DNA of 64,000 nt from JASHVB01 sp035523995 (GTDB lineage Bacteria; Pseudomonadota; Alphaproteobacteria; Acetobacterales; Acetobacteraceae), in NCBI GenBank assembly GCA_035523995.1, contig DATKPQ010000011.1, positions 1 to 64,000 on the forward strand, read 5' to 3'. Positions 15,509-24,307 of the stretch are shown piece by piece. The notes beneath the pieces were generated by a model. It saw nothing but the letters and a program-made list of their open reading frames with translations, was not told where the DNA came from and did no database searches. Made by a program: the position numbers and the translations under genes. The first letter of the stretch is position 1, and every line of letters starts with the position of its first letter.

Positions 15509-17482
15509 TTGAACCACGGCGATCCATGCGCAGACAGGAGGGCGAGCGACCCGGCGAACCAAGCCCCGCTCCGGCAGGCGTTCTCCTCCGCCCTGCGGCA
15601 GCATCAGGCCGGCAACTTGCAGCAAGCGGAGCAGGGGTATCGGGAGGTCCTGGCCGCCGAACCGGGTCACACCGATAGCCTGCACTTGCTCGGAGTGATC
15701 GCGTTGCAGAACGGCCGGCACGATCTTGCCTTGGACCTGATCGGCCAGGCGCTCGCGGTGGCGCCGCAACATGCGGTGTATCACCTCAATCTGGGCAACG
15801 CGTTGCTTCCCTTGGGCCGGGCGGAAGAGGCCGCGGCATGTTACCGGCAGGCGATCACGCTGGATCCCGCCTCGGTGGGTGCCCACATCGCGCTCGGCCG
15901 CACGCAGCGGCGCCTGGGCCGGCCAGAGCAAGCCGCCGACTGTTTTCGCGACGCGCTTCGCCTCGCCCCCGACGATCCCCGCGCACATCTCGGTTTGGGC
16001 GACGCACTGCTTGACCAGCAACGGACCGATGAAGCGGAGCGCTGTTACCGCGCCGCCATTACCCTCGCGCCGGACGATGCCGAGGCACACAACAACCTGG
16101 GCTCCGTCCTCTATCGCCAGCGCCGGTTCGACGACGCCATAACCCATCTGCGACAGGCGTTGACCATCAATCCAGACCACGAAGAGGCCCTGTTCAATCT
16201 CGGCTCCGTCCTTGCAGAGCGGCGGGATTTCCAAACCGCCGTGACATGTCTCCGGCGCGCGCTGGCCTTGAACCCGAACCGCGCGGATACGCACAACAAT
16301 CTGGGTGGCATCCATCTTCTGGAGGATCGCGCGGCAGAATCCATCCCATGTTTCCAGGCGGCTCTTCTTCAGCGGCCCGGCTTCGCCGAAGCGTTCAGCA
16401 ACCTGGGAGTCGCTCACGCGCGGCTGCAACGGTTTCAGGACGCGGCAACGGCGTTCCGCACCGCGCTGCAACTCAAGCCGGACTATGCCGAGGCGCGCAA
16501 CAACCTCGCGATGGCATTGCTCGCGTCCGGCGACATGGCAGCCGGCTGGCCGCTCTACGAGTCGCGCTGGGATGTCGAGCCCGGCCTCGGCACCTGTCCG
16601 CGCTTGACGCAGCCGCAATGGATGGGCGAGCAAGGCGAGGGACGCACATTGCTTATTTATGCCGAGCAAGGGTTCGGCGATACGTTGCAATTCTGCCGCT
16701 ACGCGCCGCTGGTGCGCCAGCGCGGCTGGCGCGTCGTCCTGGCGGCGCCACAGCCGCTGATCCGATTGCTGAGCGGGTTGCAAGGCGTGGACGTACTGGC
16801 CAATCTCGACGACAGGATGCCGCCCTTCGACCGGCATTGCGCGATGCTCAGCCTGCCGCTGGCCATGGCAACGACCGTCGAGACGATCCCTGCTTCCATT
16901 CCTTACCTTCACGCCGACATGGCACAAGCGGCGGCATGGCGCACGCGCCTTGCCCCGGCAGACCATGAGGGACTCAGGATCGGCCTGGCCTGGCAGGGGG
17001 CGCCGCAAACCGGAGTGGCGGTAACGGCAGCCATGGACCACCGCCGCTCGCTGGCGCCCGAACGGCTGGCGCCCATGCTGGCGGTGGCTGGGTTGCAGTT
17101 TTTCAGCCTGCAGAAGGATGGCCCGCGCATGCCGGCCGGACTGCCATTGCATGACCACATGGACGAAATGCGCGATTTTGCCGACACGGCCGCCCTGGTG
17201 GCCAACATGGATCTGGTCATTTCCGTGGATTCGGCCGTCGCCCACCTCGCATGCGCCCTGGGTCGGCCCGTGTGGTTGTTGGACCGATTTGGTCATTGCT
17301 GGCGCTGGCTGAACGGGCGGCGCGACAGCCCCTGGTATCCGACAATGCGTATCTATCGCCAACCCGCGACGGGAGACTGGGACTCCGTGATCGCCGAGGT
17401 GACCGGCGATTTGCATCGACTGGCCGATGCCTGGCGCTCAGAGTTCACCGATACGCTCCTTGCCGCGGCAGAGCGTGCATGA
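15509..17482 (+). CDS. TPR-repeat protein with C-terminal glycosyltransferase (GT9/heptosyltransferase-fold) domain
   Basis: A 657-residue protein. Residues about 20-360 are a run of roughly ten 34-residue tetratricopeptide repeats (e.g. AHNNLGSVLYRQRRFDDAI). Residues about 375-640 form a GT-B-like domain seen in heptosyltransferase relatives, with LLIYAEQGFGDTLQFCRY near its start and DLVISVDSAVAHLACALGRPVWLL near its end. Related TPR-GT fusions are usually thought to modify cell-surface or protein substrates; none is shown here. Translation starts at TTG 15509, with AGGAGGGGGG about 10 nt upstream. It overlaps the next gene by ATGA, and the two are paralogues. Confidence 0.75.
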   Translation: MNHGDPCADRRASDPANQAPLRQAFSSALRQHQAGNLQQAEQGYREVLAAEPGHTDSLHLLGVIALQNGRHDLALDLIGQALAVAPQHAVYHLNLGNALLPLGRAEEAAACYRQAITLDPASVGAHIALGRTQRRLGRPEQAADCFRDALRLAPDDPRAHLGLGDALLDQQRTDEAERCYRAAITLAPDDAEAHNNLGSVLYRQRRFDDAITHLRQALTINPDHEEALFNLGSVLAERRDFQTAVTCLRRALALNPNRADTHNNLGGIHLLEDRAAESIPCFQAALLQRPGFAEAFSNLGVAHARLQRFQDAATAFRTALQLKPDYAEARNNLAMALLASGDMAAGWPLYESRWDVEPGLGTCPRLTQPQWMGEQGEGRTLLIYAEQGFGDTLQFCRYAPLVRQRGWRVVLAAPQPLIRLLSGLQGVDVLANLDDRMPPFDRHCAMLSLPLAMATTVETIPASIPYLHADMAQAAAWRTRLAPADHEGLRIGLAWQGAPQTGVAVTAAMDHRRSLAPERLAPMLAVAGLQFFSLQKDGPRMPAGLPLHDHMDEMRDFADTAALVANMDLVISVDSAVAHLACALGRPVWLLDRFGHCWRWLNGRRDSPWYPTMRIYRQPATGDWDSVIAEVTGDLHRLADAWRSEFTDTLLAAAERA

Positions 17483-19356
17483 GGCGCAAGCGGCGACGCG
17501 CCGACCAGCAGCAAAAGCTGCCGGCCGCGGAAGAGTCTCAGACCGAGATCCAGCGGCTTCTCGCCGCGGCCCTGCGGCATCATCCCGCGGGACGGCTCGC
17601 CGAGGCGGAAGGCCTCTATCGCAGGATCCTGGCGCTCGATCCTCGGAACCCTGACGGCCTCCTGTTGCTGGCGACAATCGCCTACCAGACCACACGCCCC
17701 GATCTCGCCCACGAACTGATCGGGCAGGCCATCCCCGTTGCCCCCGACACGGCGTCCTACCAGGCCAACCTGGGCAAGATGCTGCTGCAACTGGGACATA
17801 CCGAGGCCGCGACAGCCTGCCTGCGCCGGTCGGCCGCACTCGCCCCTGATGTCGCCGAGACGCACAAGAGCCTGGGCATGGCGCTGCACCGCATCGGCGA
17901 GACCGGGAACGCCGAGGACTGCTATCGCCAGGCGCTTAGTCTGGAGCCGCAGTTCCCTGCGGCACTGAATGGCCTTGGGAATGTCCACCTGGAACTTGGG
18001 CGGTTGGACGATGCGGTTGCCTGCTACCGCCAGGCGCTAAAGATCGATCCGGGTTATGCGGATGCGCTGGGCAATTTAGGCAACGCGCTGCTTCGCCAGG
18101 ACCAACTGAACGAGGCGGCGGAGTGCCTGCAACGCGCGATCACGCTCAGCCCGGGATTGGAGCTGGCGCATTTCTACCTTGCCGAGGTGCGGCGCAAGCA
18201 GGAACGGCTGGACGAAGCCGTGGCCGGGTATCGGACGGCGCTCGCCCTCAACCCCGATCGCGAAGTCGCACACCACAACCTGGGTGCGATGTATATGCGT
18301 CTCGCCCATCCCCAGGCGGCGATCACATGCTTTCGCGCCGCCATCCGCCTGCGGCCCGGCTTCCCGGAAGCGCACACGAACCTCGCGATGTCGCTGCTGA
18401 CGCTTGGGGAGATGCCGGACGGCTGGCAGGAACATGAGTGGCGCTGGCAGGTCTCGCCGCTCGCCGAGGCAAAACGAGACTTTTCTCAGCCGCAATGGTG
18501 CGGCGCGCAAGCGACCGGCAAGACTCTGCTGATCCACGCGGAGCAAGGCTACGGCGACACGCTTCAATTCTGCCGTTTCGCATCTCTGGTCCGTGAGCGC
18601 GGGCTGCGCGTGATCGTAGAGGCACCATCGCCGCTGGTCCGGCTGCTGTCCGGGCTGCGAGGCGTGGAGCAAGTTGTCGCCACGGGCGGCACACTGCCGC
18701 CATTCGATCTGCACTGTCCCATGCTCAGCCTGCCCTTGGCCTTTGGCATCACCGTTGACTCGATCCCCGGCGGTACACCGTACCTGTTTGCGGATTCGGC
18801 CGAAGTCGCCGCGTGGGCCGCGCGGCTGGCATCAACCACCCAGGCTGGACCACGCATTGGCCTGGTCTGGGCGGGCAGCACGCGTACCGCGTGGCCAGCG
18901 GCCGCCGAAATCGACCGCCGGCGTTCGCTGCCGCCGGCATTGCTCCGGCCTTTGCTCGCAATCCCTGGACTGCAATTCTACAGTCTGCAGATCGGCGGCC
19001 CGCCGGCGCCCGCGGCGTCTCCGCTGGTCGACTTCATGCACGAGATGCACGACTTCGCCGACACCGCAGCACTGGTCACCAATTTGGACCTGGTCGTCTC
19101 GGTCGATACCGCCGTCGCGCATCTTGCCGGTGCATTGGGGCGACCGGTTTGCTTGCTCGACCGCTTCGATCATTGCTGGCGATGGCTCGCCGGCCGCCGC
19201 GACACGCCGTGGTACCAACCGCTGCGCATCTACCGGCAACCGCGCCCCGGCGATTGGGACTCGGTCGTGGCCGAACTGGCGGCCGATCTCAGCGAATTAT
19301 CCGAAGGGTGGCGCGCTGCCTTACAAAACAGCAAACCCCCGATAGACGCCAAGTGA
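17479..19356 (+). CDS. TPR-repeat protein with C-terminal glycosyltransferase-like domain (second copy)
   Basis: A 625-residue paralogue of the upstream gene with the same layout. About nine TPRs (residues about 20-330) precede a GT-B-like half with LLIHAEQGYGDTLQFCRF and DLVVSVDTAVAHLAGALGRPVCLLDRF. ATG 17479 overlaps the upstream TGA (ATGA), so translation is coupled. The strongly basic N-terminus (MRRKRRRADQQQK) lacks a signal peptide, which suggests a cytoplasmic enzyme. Sequence divergence between the copies indicates an old tandem duplication. Acceptor and sugar donor are unknown. Confidence 0.75.
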   Translation: MRRKRRRADQQQKLPAAEESQTEIQRLLAAALRHHPAGRLAEAEGLYRRILALDPRNPDGLLLLATIAYQTTRPDLAHELIGQAIPVAPDTASYQANLGKMLLQLGHTEAATACLRRSAALAPDVAETHKSLGMALHRIGETGNAEDCYRQALSLEPQFPAALNGLGNVHLELGRLDDAVACYRQALKIDPGYADALGNLGNALLRQDQLNEAAECLQRAITLSPGLELAHFYLAEVRRKQERLDEAVAGYRTALALNPDREVAHHNLGAMYMRLAHPQAAITCFRAAIRLRPGFPEAHTNLAMSLLTLGEMPDGWQEHEWRWQVSPLAEAKRDFSQPQWCGAQATGKTLLIHAEQGYGDTLQFCRFASLVRERGLRVIVEAPSPLVRLLSGLRGVEQVVATGGTLPPFDLHCPMLSLPLAFGITVDSIPGGTPYLFADSAEVAAWAARLASTTQAGPRIGLVWAGSTRTAWPAAAEIDRRRSLPPALLRPLLAIPGLQFYSLQIGGPPAPAASPLVDFMHEMHDFADTAALVTNLDLVVSVDTAVAHLAGALGRPVCLLDRFDHCWRWLAGRRDTPWYQPLRIYRQPRPGDWDSVVAELAADLSELSEGWRAALQNSKPPIDAK

Positions 19357-19448
19357 GACACGGCATCCGAGCCTCAGCTCGCCCCGCACCTCACGCGCCT
19401 GCCCTTGCCTGCGCCTACCCCGCACTCACTTTTCCAGCGGCGAGCACC

Positions 19449-19862
19449 CTAGTGCGTCGCGCGTACCGGTTCTGTTCCTGTCCGGTGGCGGCCCTGCTGC
19501 GCCGGCTCAGCGGTGATGTGCATGGCGCTCGCGGCATCGCGCAGGATCGTCCGCAGCTCGCGCAGGAACGCCATGCCGGTCGCCGTCCGCTGCACCAGCA
19601 CGCTGCGCCGGTCCAGAGGGTCGGTCTTGCGCCGGACCAGGTCGAATTCCGACAGTCGGTCCAGCGCCCGCGTAATCGCCGGCTTCGAAACCCCCAGCTT
19701 CGCCGCCAGCCCGCGCACGGTCTGTGCCTCGGTTTCCAGATAACAGGTCAGGAACACGCCAAGCTGCCGCGCCGACAGATCAGGTCCGTCGCGGCGAACC
19801 AGCTCGACAATGGCGGTACGCAGGATGCCGGCCAGTCCATCACTGACTTCGTTGCTGATCAT
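19449..19862 (-). CDS. MarR-family transcriptional regulator
   Basis: A 137-residue winged-helix regulator. The recognition region TVRGLAAKLGVSKPAITRALDRLSEFDLVRRKTDPLDRRSVLV includes the MarR wing signature DxRS. It is divergent from a DHA2-type exporter gene 520 bp away and is likely to repress it; MarR proteins commonly respond to phenolic compounds. The C-terminal tail (after about residue 118) is low-complexity and probably disordered. Confidence 0.85.
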   Translation of the reverse strand: MISNEVSDGLAGILRTAIVELVRRDGPDLSARQLGVFLTCYLETEAQTVRGLAAKLGVSKPAITRALDRLSEFDLVRRKTDPLDRRSVLVQRTATGMAFLRELRTILRDAASAMHITAEPAQQGRHRTGTEPVRATH

Positions 19863-20382
19863 AAGCGAAACCTTTCCTCACAAGCAGTAAGTCGTCGCCT
19901 GACCGAAGCGACAACCGCCCGCTACTAGTTGACCTGTGCACCGAGTCGTGTCTCGTAACTAATGCTTGTACCGCGCGGATGTGTCGGAGAATTCATCGGG
20001 GAAACCCGGCCACGCTTTCCCATCACCGCGGCTCCGGCGCAGGCCGACAGCGCGCATCGCTGACGGGCCGGCGGCATGGCTACCGGGCAACGAGGACAGA
20101 GTGCTGCCAGGGGTGCAGCCTCTTTCCTCGTCGCTCCGGCCCCATCCTGCGCCTCCCAGCGACAGGAACTTCAGCCTGCACCCAGCCGCCTATCCATTGA
20201 CATGCGGCGATATTACGAACCCGTCAGGAGGGCCGGACGCACTTCACGAGTTCGTGATTATCCACCGAAGAACCATTGCAACCTGCGGCAATATGGCAGG
20301 CCCGGCCTGGGAGGCGCGACAGGCGCGGGGCTGACCGGCGCAGGGCTTTTCCGGCGCGGCGCCGCGGGCGACACTGCCGGAC
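19863..20382. other. Divergent intergenic region, MarR / exporter
   Basis: About 520 bp with no convincing gene. The part next to the marR-type gene (19900-19965) is relatively AT-rich and contains TAGTT...AACTA inverted half-sites around 19925-19960, a possible operator. I see nothing else. Confidence 0.35.
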
Positions 20383-21831
20383 ATGTCCGAGCAAAGCGCG
20401 TTTTCCGCCAACAAGCCCCTCCGAGTCGTCACCAGCAGCCGCACCCGTCTGACCGCCGTGATCGTCGCCTGCGCCTTGTTTATGCAAAACCTGGACTCGA
20501 CGGTCATCGCCACGGCCCTGCCCACCATGGCCCACGTTTTCGCCGTGCCGCCGGTACGGATGAACGTGGCGCTGACATCCTATTTGCTCAGCCTTGCGGT
20601 ATTCATTCCGGCCAGCGGTTGGATCGCCGACCGCTACGGCACGCGCACCGTCTTCCGCGCCGCGATCGCGGTGTTCACCGTCGGGTCGGTGCTGTGCGGA
20701 CGGGCGGACACACTGGCGTTCCTGGTCGCGTCCCGCGTCCTGCAAGGCATTGGCGGCGCCATGATGGTGCCGGTGGGGCGGCTGGTGCTGCTGCGCACCG
20801 CGCCGCGCAGCGAGTTGGTGGCGGCGATGGCGTGGCTCACTATGCCGTCCTTGCTGGGACCTGTGCTGGGGCCGCCGGTCGGCGGTTTCATCGTCACGTA
20901 TTTCAGTTGGCGCTGGATCTTCGACATCAATGTGCCGATCGGTTGCCTGGGCATCGTACTGGTGACGCTGTTCATTCCGGATACGCGCGAACCGCCACCA
21001 GGAAAATTCGATTTTCTCGGACTGGCGTTGTCCGGCATTGCTCTCGCCGGCGTCATGTTCGGTCTGGAAACGATGGGCCGTGCCGTTGTCCCGCTGTTGC
21101 TGACCGACGGGATGATCGCGATCGGCCTTGCCGCAGCTTTGGGCTATGCCCTGCACGCTTGGCGCCATCCGGCACCATTGCTCGATTTTTCACTGCTGAA
21201 GCTGCCCTGCTTCGGCGTCGCCTTCTGCGCCATGATGTTGTTCCGAACAGGTATCGGTGCGATCCCTTTCCTGCTGCCGCTGATGATCCAAGTGGGCTTC
21301 GGCGATTCAGCCGTGGAAAGTGGGCTGATCACCTTCGCCAGTGCCGCAGGAGCCTTCGTGATGAAACCGGCGGCGCAATACGCGCTGCGTTTATTTGGAT
21401 TCCGTAATACTTTGCTGTGGAACGGACTGATATCCGGCGTCATGCTGGCATTGTGCGCGGCGTTTCGTCCGGCGTGGCCCGTCGCAGCGATCTACGTGGT
21501 GCTGCTGGTCGGCGGTTTCTTCCGCTCCTTGCAGTTCACCGCATACAACACGCTGGCCTACGGCGATGTGCCGCGATCGAAGATGAGCGCGGCGACCAGC
21601 CTGTACACCACTGGACAGCAGCTCGCAGCGACGATCGGCATTTCGACCGGGGCCCTGGCACTGGAAGTGGCGATCCGCATGACCGGCGACCGGCCACCGC
21701 GGCCGATCGACTTCACCGTCGCGTTCGTCGTCGTGGCGTGCATGCCGCTGGTGGCGGGGCCGATCGCGCTGCTGATGCCACGCAATGCAGGCGACGATCT
21801 GACCGGACGGCGGACGGCTGCGTCTGGATGA
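20383..21831 (+). CDS. DHA2-family (EmrB/QacA-type) MFS drug exporter
   Basis: A 482-residue inner-membrane antiporter, predicted to have fourteen helices. Signatures are FMQNLDSTVIATALPTM in helix 1 (motif D1), GWIADRYGTRTVF (motif A) and LGPVLGPPVGGFIV (antiporter motif C in helix 5) followed by WRWIFDINVPIG. These are diagnostic of proton-driven multidrug efflux. No EmrA-type membrane-fusion gene is adjacent. The divergent MarR gene is the probable regulator. Confidence 0.88.
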   Translation: MSEQSAFSANKPLRVVTSSRTRLTAVIVACALFMQNLDSTVIATALPTMAHVFAVPPVRMNVALTSYLLSLAVFIPASGWIADRYGTRTVFRAAIAVFTVGSVLCGRADTLAFLVASRVLQGIGGAMMVPVGRLVLLRTAPRSELVAAMAWLTMPSLLGPVLGPPVGGFIVTYFSWRWIFDINVPIGCLGIVLVTLFIPDTREPPPGKFDFLGLALSGIALAGVMFGLETMGRAVVPLLLTDGMIAIGLAAALGYALHAWRHPAPLLDFSLLKLPCFGVAFCAMMLFRTGIGAIPFLLPLMIQVGFGDSAVESGLITFASAAGAFVMKPAAQYALRLFGFRNTLLWNGLISGVMLALCAAFRPAWPVAAIYVVLLVGGFFRSLQFTAYNTLAYGDVPRSKMSAATSLYTTGQQLAATIGISTGALALEVAIRMTGDRPPRPIDFTVAFVVVACMPLVAGPIALLMPRNAGDDLTGRRTAASG

Positions 21832-21949
21832 AATTGTGGTCCAACCGCGATGACGCAGCGACTTTCAGCGACGGGCTTGGTCGTTACGCCAGAGATGGAC
21901 TTCCACCATCCCGACACGGCACGCTCACGGACGCACGATGGCCGGGTCG

Positions 21950-22032
21950 ACCCGGCTGTGACGGGTTGGGTCGCACCGCGTCGTTTCATCCAGGGCGGGT
22001 CGGCCTCCAGGCCAGTGGAAATTTCGCGATGA
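21950..22032. repeat. Dispersed intergenic repeat (GTTTCATC...GGTCGGC...GCGATGAC)
   Basis: This segment (CACCGCGTCGTTTCATC, then GGTCGGC, then CCAGGCC.GTGG, then TCGC.ATGAC) is closely similar to 50218-50279 and more distantly to 7624-7685. It sits in a 230-bp gap between the exporter and the amidohydrolase. Confidence 0.6.
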
Positions 22033-22063
22033 CAAGTGTTCGTGGAAAAACGAGGAGCGATCG

Positions 22064-23308
22064 ATGAGCCTCCAGACCAATCAGCGTATCGACGGCAAGC
22101 GACTGTGGGACTTGCTGATGTCGATGGCGGAGATCGGTGCCACGCCGAAGGGCGGCGTCCGCCGCCTGACGCTGACGGATGTGGACAAGCGTGGCCGTGA
22201 CCGCTTCCGCGCGGAATGTGAGGCTGCCGGCCTGACGGTCCGCGTCGATGCCATCGGCAATATGTTCGCCCGCCGCGAGGGCCGCGATCCCTCCCGCTTG
22301 CCGGTCCTGTTGGGCAGCCATCTGGACAGCCAGCCGAGCGGGGGAAAATTCGATGGCGCGTTAGGCGTGCTGGCGGGGCTGGAAGTCATGCGCAGCCTGA
22401 ACGATTTGGGCATCATCACCGAAGCCCCGGTCGAGTTGGTGAACTGGACGGACGAGGAGGGCAGCCGGTTTGGTCACTCGCTGATGGGGTCAGGCGTTTG
22501 GTCCGGCGTCTATCCGCTGGAGAAGGCTTATGGGCTGACCGACCTGGACGGCGTGACGGTGAGGGCGGCGCTGAACAGCATTGGTTATCGCGGCTCTGAG
22601 GCAGCGCGCGTGTTTCCCGCTGACGCGTATTTCGAACTTCATATTGAGCAAGGGCCGATCCTGGAGCAAGAGGTGAAGCAGATCGGAATCGTGACCGGCG
22701 CACAGGCGCAGGTTTGGTATGACGCGGTGACCGCGGGGCAGGATTCGCATGCCGGCACCACGCCGCCTTCCGCGCGCAAAGACGCGCTGGTCTGTGCGGC
22801 GCGGATCATCGATCTGGTGGATCACATGATGCGGGCACGGGGCGAGGAGGGGCGCGGCACAGTCGGCCAACTCGTGGTGCTGCCCAACAGCCGGAACGTG
22901 GTGCCGGGGGAGGTGCGATTCTCGGTGGAGTTCCGGCATCCGTCTGATGCGGAGGTCGATCGTCTCGACGCCGAATTTCGCCCGGCGGCTGCCGCGATTG
23001 CCGAAGCGTGCTGCGTCGGGTTGAAGCTGACCACGCTGTTCCGGATTCCGGCGCAGCCGTTCGATGCGGGGTGCGTCGACCTGGTGCGGCAGGGCGCGGC
23101 GAAACTCGGGTATTCTGCGCGGGAGATCGTCTCCGGCGCCGGGCATGACGCGGTTTATGTGGCGCGGCATGTGCCGACGGCCATGATCTTTACGCCGTGC
23201 AAGGACGGGCTCTCCCACAATGAAGCAGAGAGCATCAAGCCGGAGGAAGCTGAAGCCGGCTGCCAGGTGTTGTTCGAAGCTGTGTTGGCGCGGGCGAATC
23301 GGGTTTGA
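22064..23308 (+). CDS. M20-family N-carbamoyl amino acid / ureidopropionate amidohydrolase
   Basis: A 414-residue dinuclear zinc hydrolase of the hydantoinase/carbamoylase (HyuC, allantoate amidohydrolase, beta-ureidopropionase) group. All metal ligands can be placed: His in GSHLDS, Asp in KFDGALG, the base/ligand pair in TDEEGSRF, His in FELHIEQGP, and the last His in LSHNEAES. The dimerisation domain occupies about 215-330, with the substrate-gating QDSHAGTTP segment at its start. It hydrolyses N-carbamoyl compounds to amine, CO2 and ammonia; the exact substrate is undetermined. No hydantoinase gene is adjacent. Confidence 0.85.
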   Translation: MSLQTNQRIDGKRLWDLLMSMAEIGATPKGGVRRLTLTDVDKRGRDRFRAECEAAGLTVRVDAIGNMFARREGRDPSRLPVLLGSHLDSQPSGGKFDGALGVLAGLEVMRSLNDLGIITEAPVELVNWTDEEGSRFGHSLMGSGVWSGVYPLEKAYGLTDLDGVTVRAALNSIGYRGSEAARVFPADAYFELHIEQGPILEQEVKQIGIVTGAQAQVWYDAVTAGQDSHAGTTPPSARKDALVCAARIIDLVDHMMRARGEEGRGTVGQLVVLPNSRNVVPGEVRFSVEFRHPSDAEVDRLDAEFRPAAAAIAEACCVGLKLTTLFRIPAQPFDAGCVDLVRQGAAKLGYSAREIVSGAGHDAVYVARHVPTAMIFTPCKDGLSHNEAESIKPEEAEAGCQVLFEAVLARANRV

Positions 23309-23710
23309 CAGCGCGGTGGGAGTACGCCCGTGGTACCTTCCATAGGAAAGGCGTGCGTCGTGCTACAGGTGTTATTGCGAGTTGCCATCGGCCGGATGGG
23401 CCGACCCGCCCGAGTCGTGCCCGGCCATGATGGGAACTATCTTGCTGGACTAGGCGCGCAGCGACGAAGCAACCCAAGTCGTGTGGGTGCACAGACGGTT
23501 CGAGAGCCTCTCGGAACGAGATGGTTTCGTTGTTGCGCTCCTCGCAACGACGTGGGGCACCTTGTGCCGATCGTCCCCGATTCTGGTTAGTCAATATATC
23601 ACATGCGATCGGACTGAATGGTCATCTTCATCGGATATTAACGGGCGGCTGATAGGCTTGGTTGCTGCCCCGAGGCGTGGGTGCAGGCCGTGGCAGGGTT
23701 AAGAAAGAAA
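23309..23710. repeat. Intergenic composite repeat
   Basis: About 400 bp without a gene. From about 23372 to 23560 it is a composite dispersed repeat: ATTGCGAGTTG...CCATGATGGG, then GCGACGAAGCAACCC and its degenerate inverted arm. The same two parts occur in the opposite orientation at 50119-50279. After 23590 the sequence is AT-richer, with no feature. Confidence 0.55.
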
Positions 23711-23737
23711 TTTTGCCGCAGATGCACGCAGATGCAC
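23711..23737. repeat. Left inverted repeat of the GxxExxY unit
   Basis: A 27-bp arm containing CCGCAGATGCACGCAGATGC. It matches the reverse complement of 24125-24150 except for one inserted base and one mismatch. The core is a repeated GCAGATGCAC unit. The gene's start codon lies inside this arm. Confidence 0.75.
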
Positions 23738-24154
23738 GCAGATGAAATCCGGACCAACGAACTGTCAGAGCGCATACTCGATTGCGCTTTTTGTGTACTG
23801 AACACGCTTGGGGCGGGGTTCTTCGAAAAGATTTATGAGAATGTCTTGGCGTATGAATTGCTCGAGGCAGGGATTTCGGTGGCACAGCAGCGGGGTATTA
23901 CGGCTTACGACTATCGCATTGTCGTCGGGGACCATGTCGCCGACCTGGTGGTCGAAGGAACAGTCATGATTGAACTGAAAGTCAGCGAGATATTGGAACT
24001 TGCACACGCAGCACAATGCATAAACTACTTGCAAGCGATCGGTGTGCGCTTATGTCTGTTGCTGCACTTCGCCAGATCTCCCCTGAAAATCCATCGCGTA
24101 GCCCACGGACTCGGAGTCTGTTCGGTGCATCCGCGTGCATCTGCGGAAAACTAA
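23732..24154 (+). CDS. GxxExxY-family protein (PD-(D/E)XK-like)
   Basis: A protein of about 140 residues. The family motif is visible as GFFEKIY (G-x-x-E-x-x-Y), followed by a nuclease-like core: VADLVVEGTVMIELKVSE contains the D...ExK pattern of PD-(D/E)XK folds. Function is unknown; members are scattered, often singleton genes. The start is set at ATG 23732, inside the left inverted repeat; an upstream start at 23681 is possible. The last residues (HPRASAEN) are encoded by the right inverted repeat, so the reading frame spans almost exactly from repeat to repeat. Base use is less GC-rich than in neighbours, which hints at transfer. Confidence 0.75.
   Translation: MHADEIRTNELSERILDCAFCVLNTLGAGFFEKIYENVLAYELLEAGISVAQQRGITAYDYRIVVGDHVADLVVEGTVMIELKVSEILELAHAAQCINYLQAIGVRLCLLLHFARSPLKIHRVAHGLGVCSVHPRASAEN
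24125..24150. repeat. Right inverted repeat of the GxxExxY unit
   Basis: A 26-bp arm, the inverted counterpart of 23711-23737 (GTGCATCCGCGTGCATCTGC core). It codes for the last residues of the GxxExxY protein. Confidence 0.75.
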
Positions 24155-24207
24155 AATACGCCACCCCACGGCCGCTGCCGCCCGGGTTCCGAGCCGATTG
24201 TCCCGCC

Positions 24208-24249
24208 CAGCGGCACCCCCCCCAGCGGCACCCCCCCAGCGGCCCCCCC
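24208..24249. repeat. C-tract tandem repeat
   Basis: Three imperfect 13-15 bp units of CAGCGGC(A) followed by runs of 7 to 8 C. The tract is slippage-prone and lies about 60 bp upstream of the next start codon. Confidence 0.7.
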
Positions 24250-24307
24250 GATGGCCAGCGCTCCGCCGCGCGCATATGCTGGCGCGCTGTCCGGACCGGA
24301 GGTGACC

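Noticed and set aside
15473..17416. Minus-strand open frame of about 650 codons
   Set aside because: Antisense to the first TPR-glycosyltransferase gene; no domain.
19966..20334. Plus-strand frame of about 122 codons in the MarR/exporter gap
   Set aside because: No ribosome site, no recognisable domain, and overlapping frames of similar quality in the same stretch.
23681..23731. Upstream extension of the GxxExxY gene
   Set aside because: The extra residues would be encoded mostly by the inverted repeat and flanking DNA and do not resemble the family; ATG 23732 fits better.
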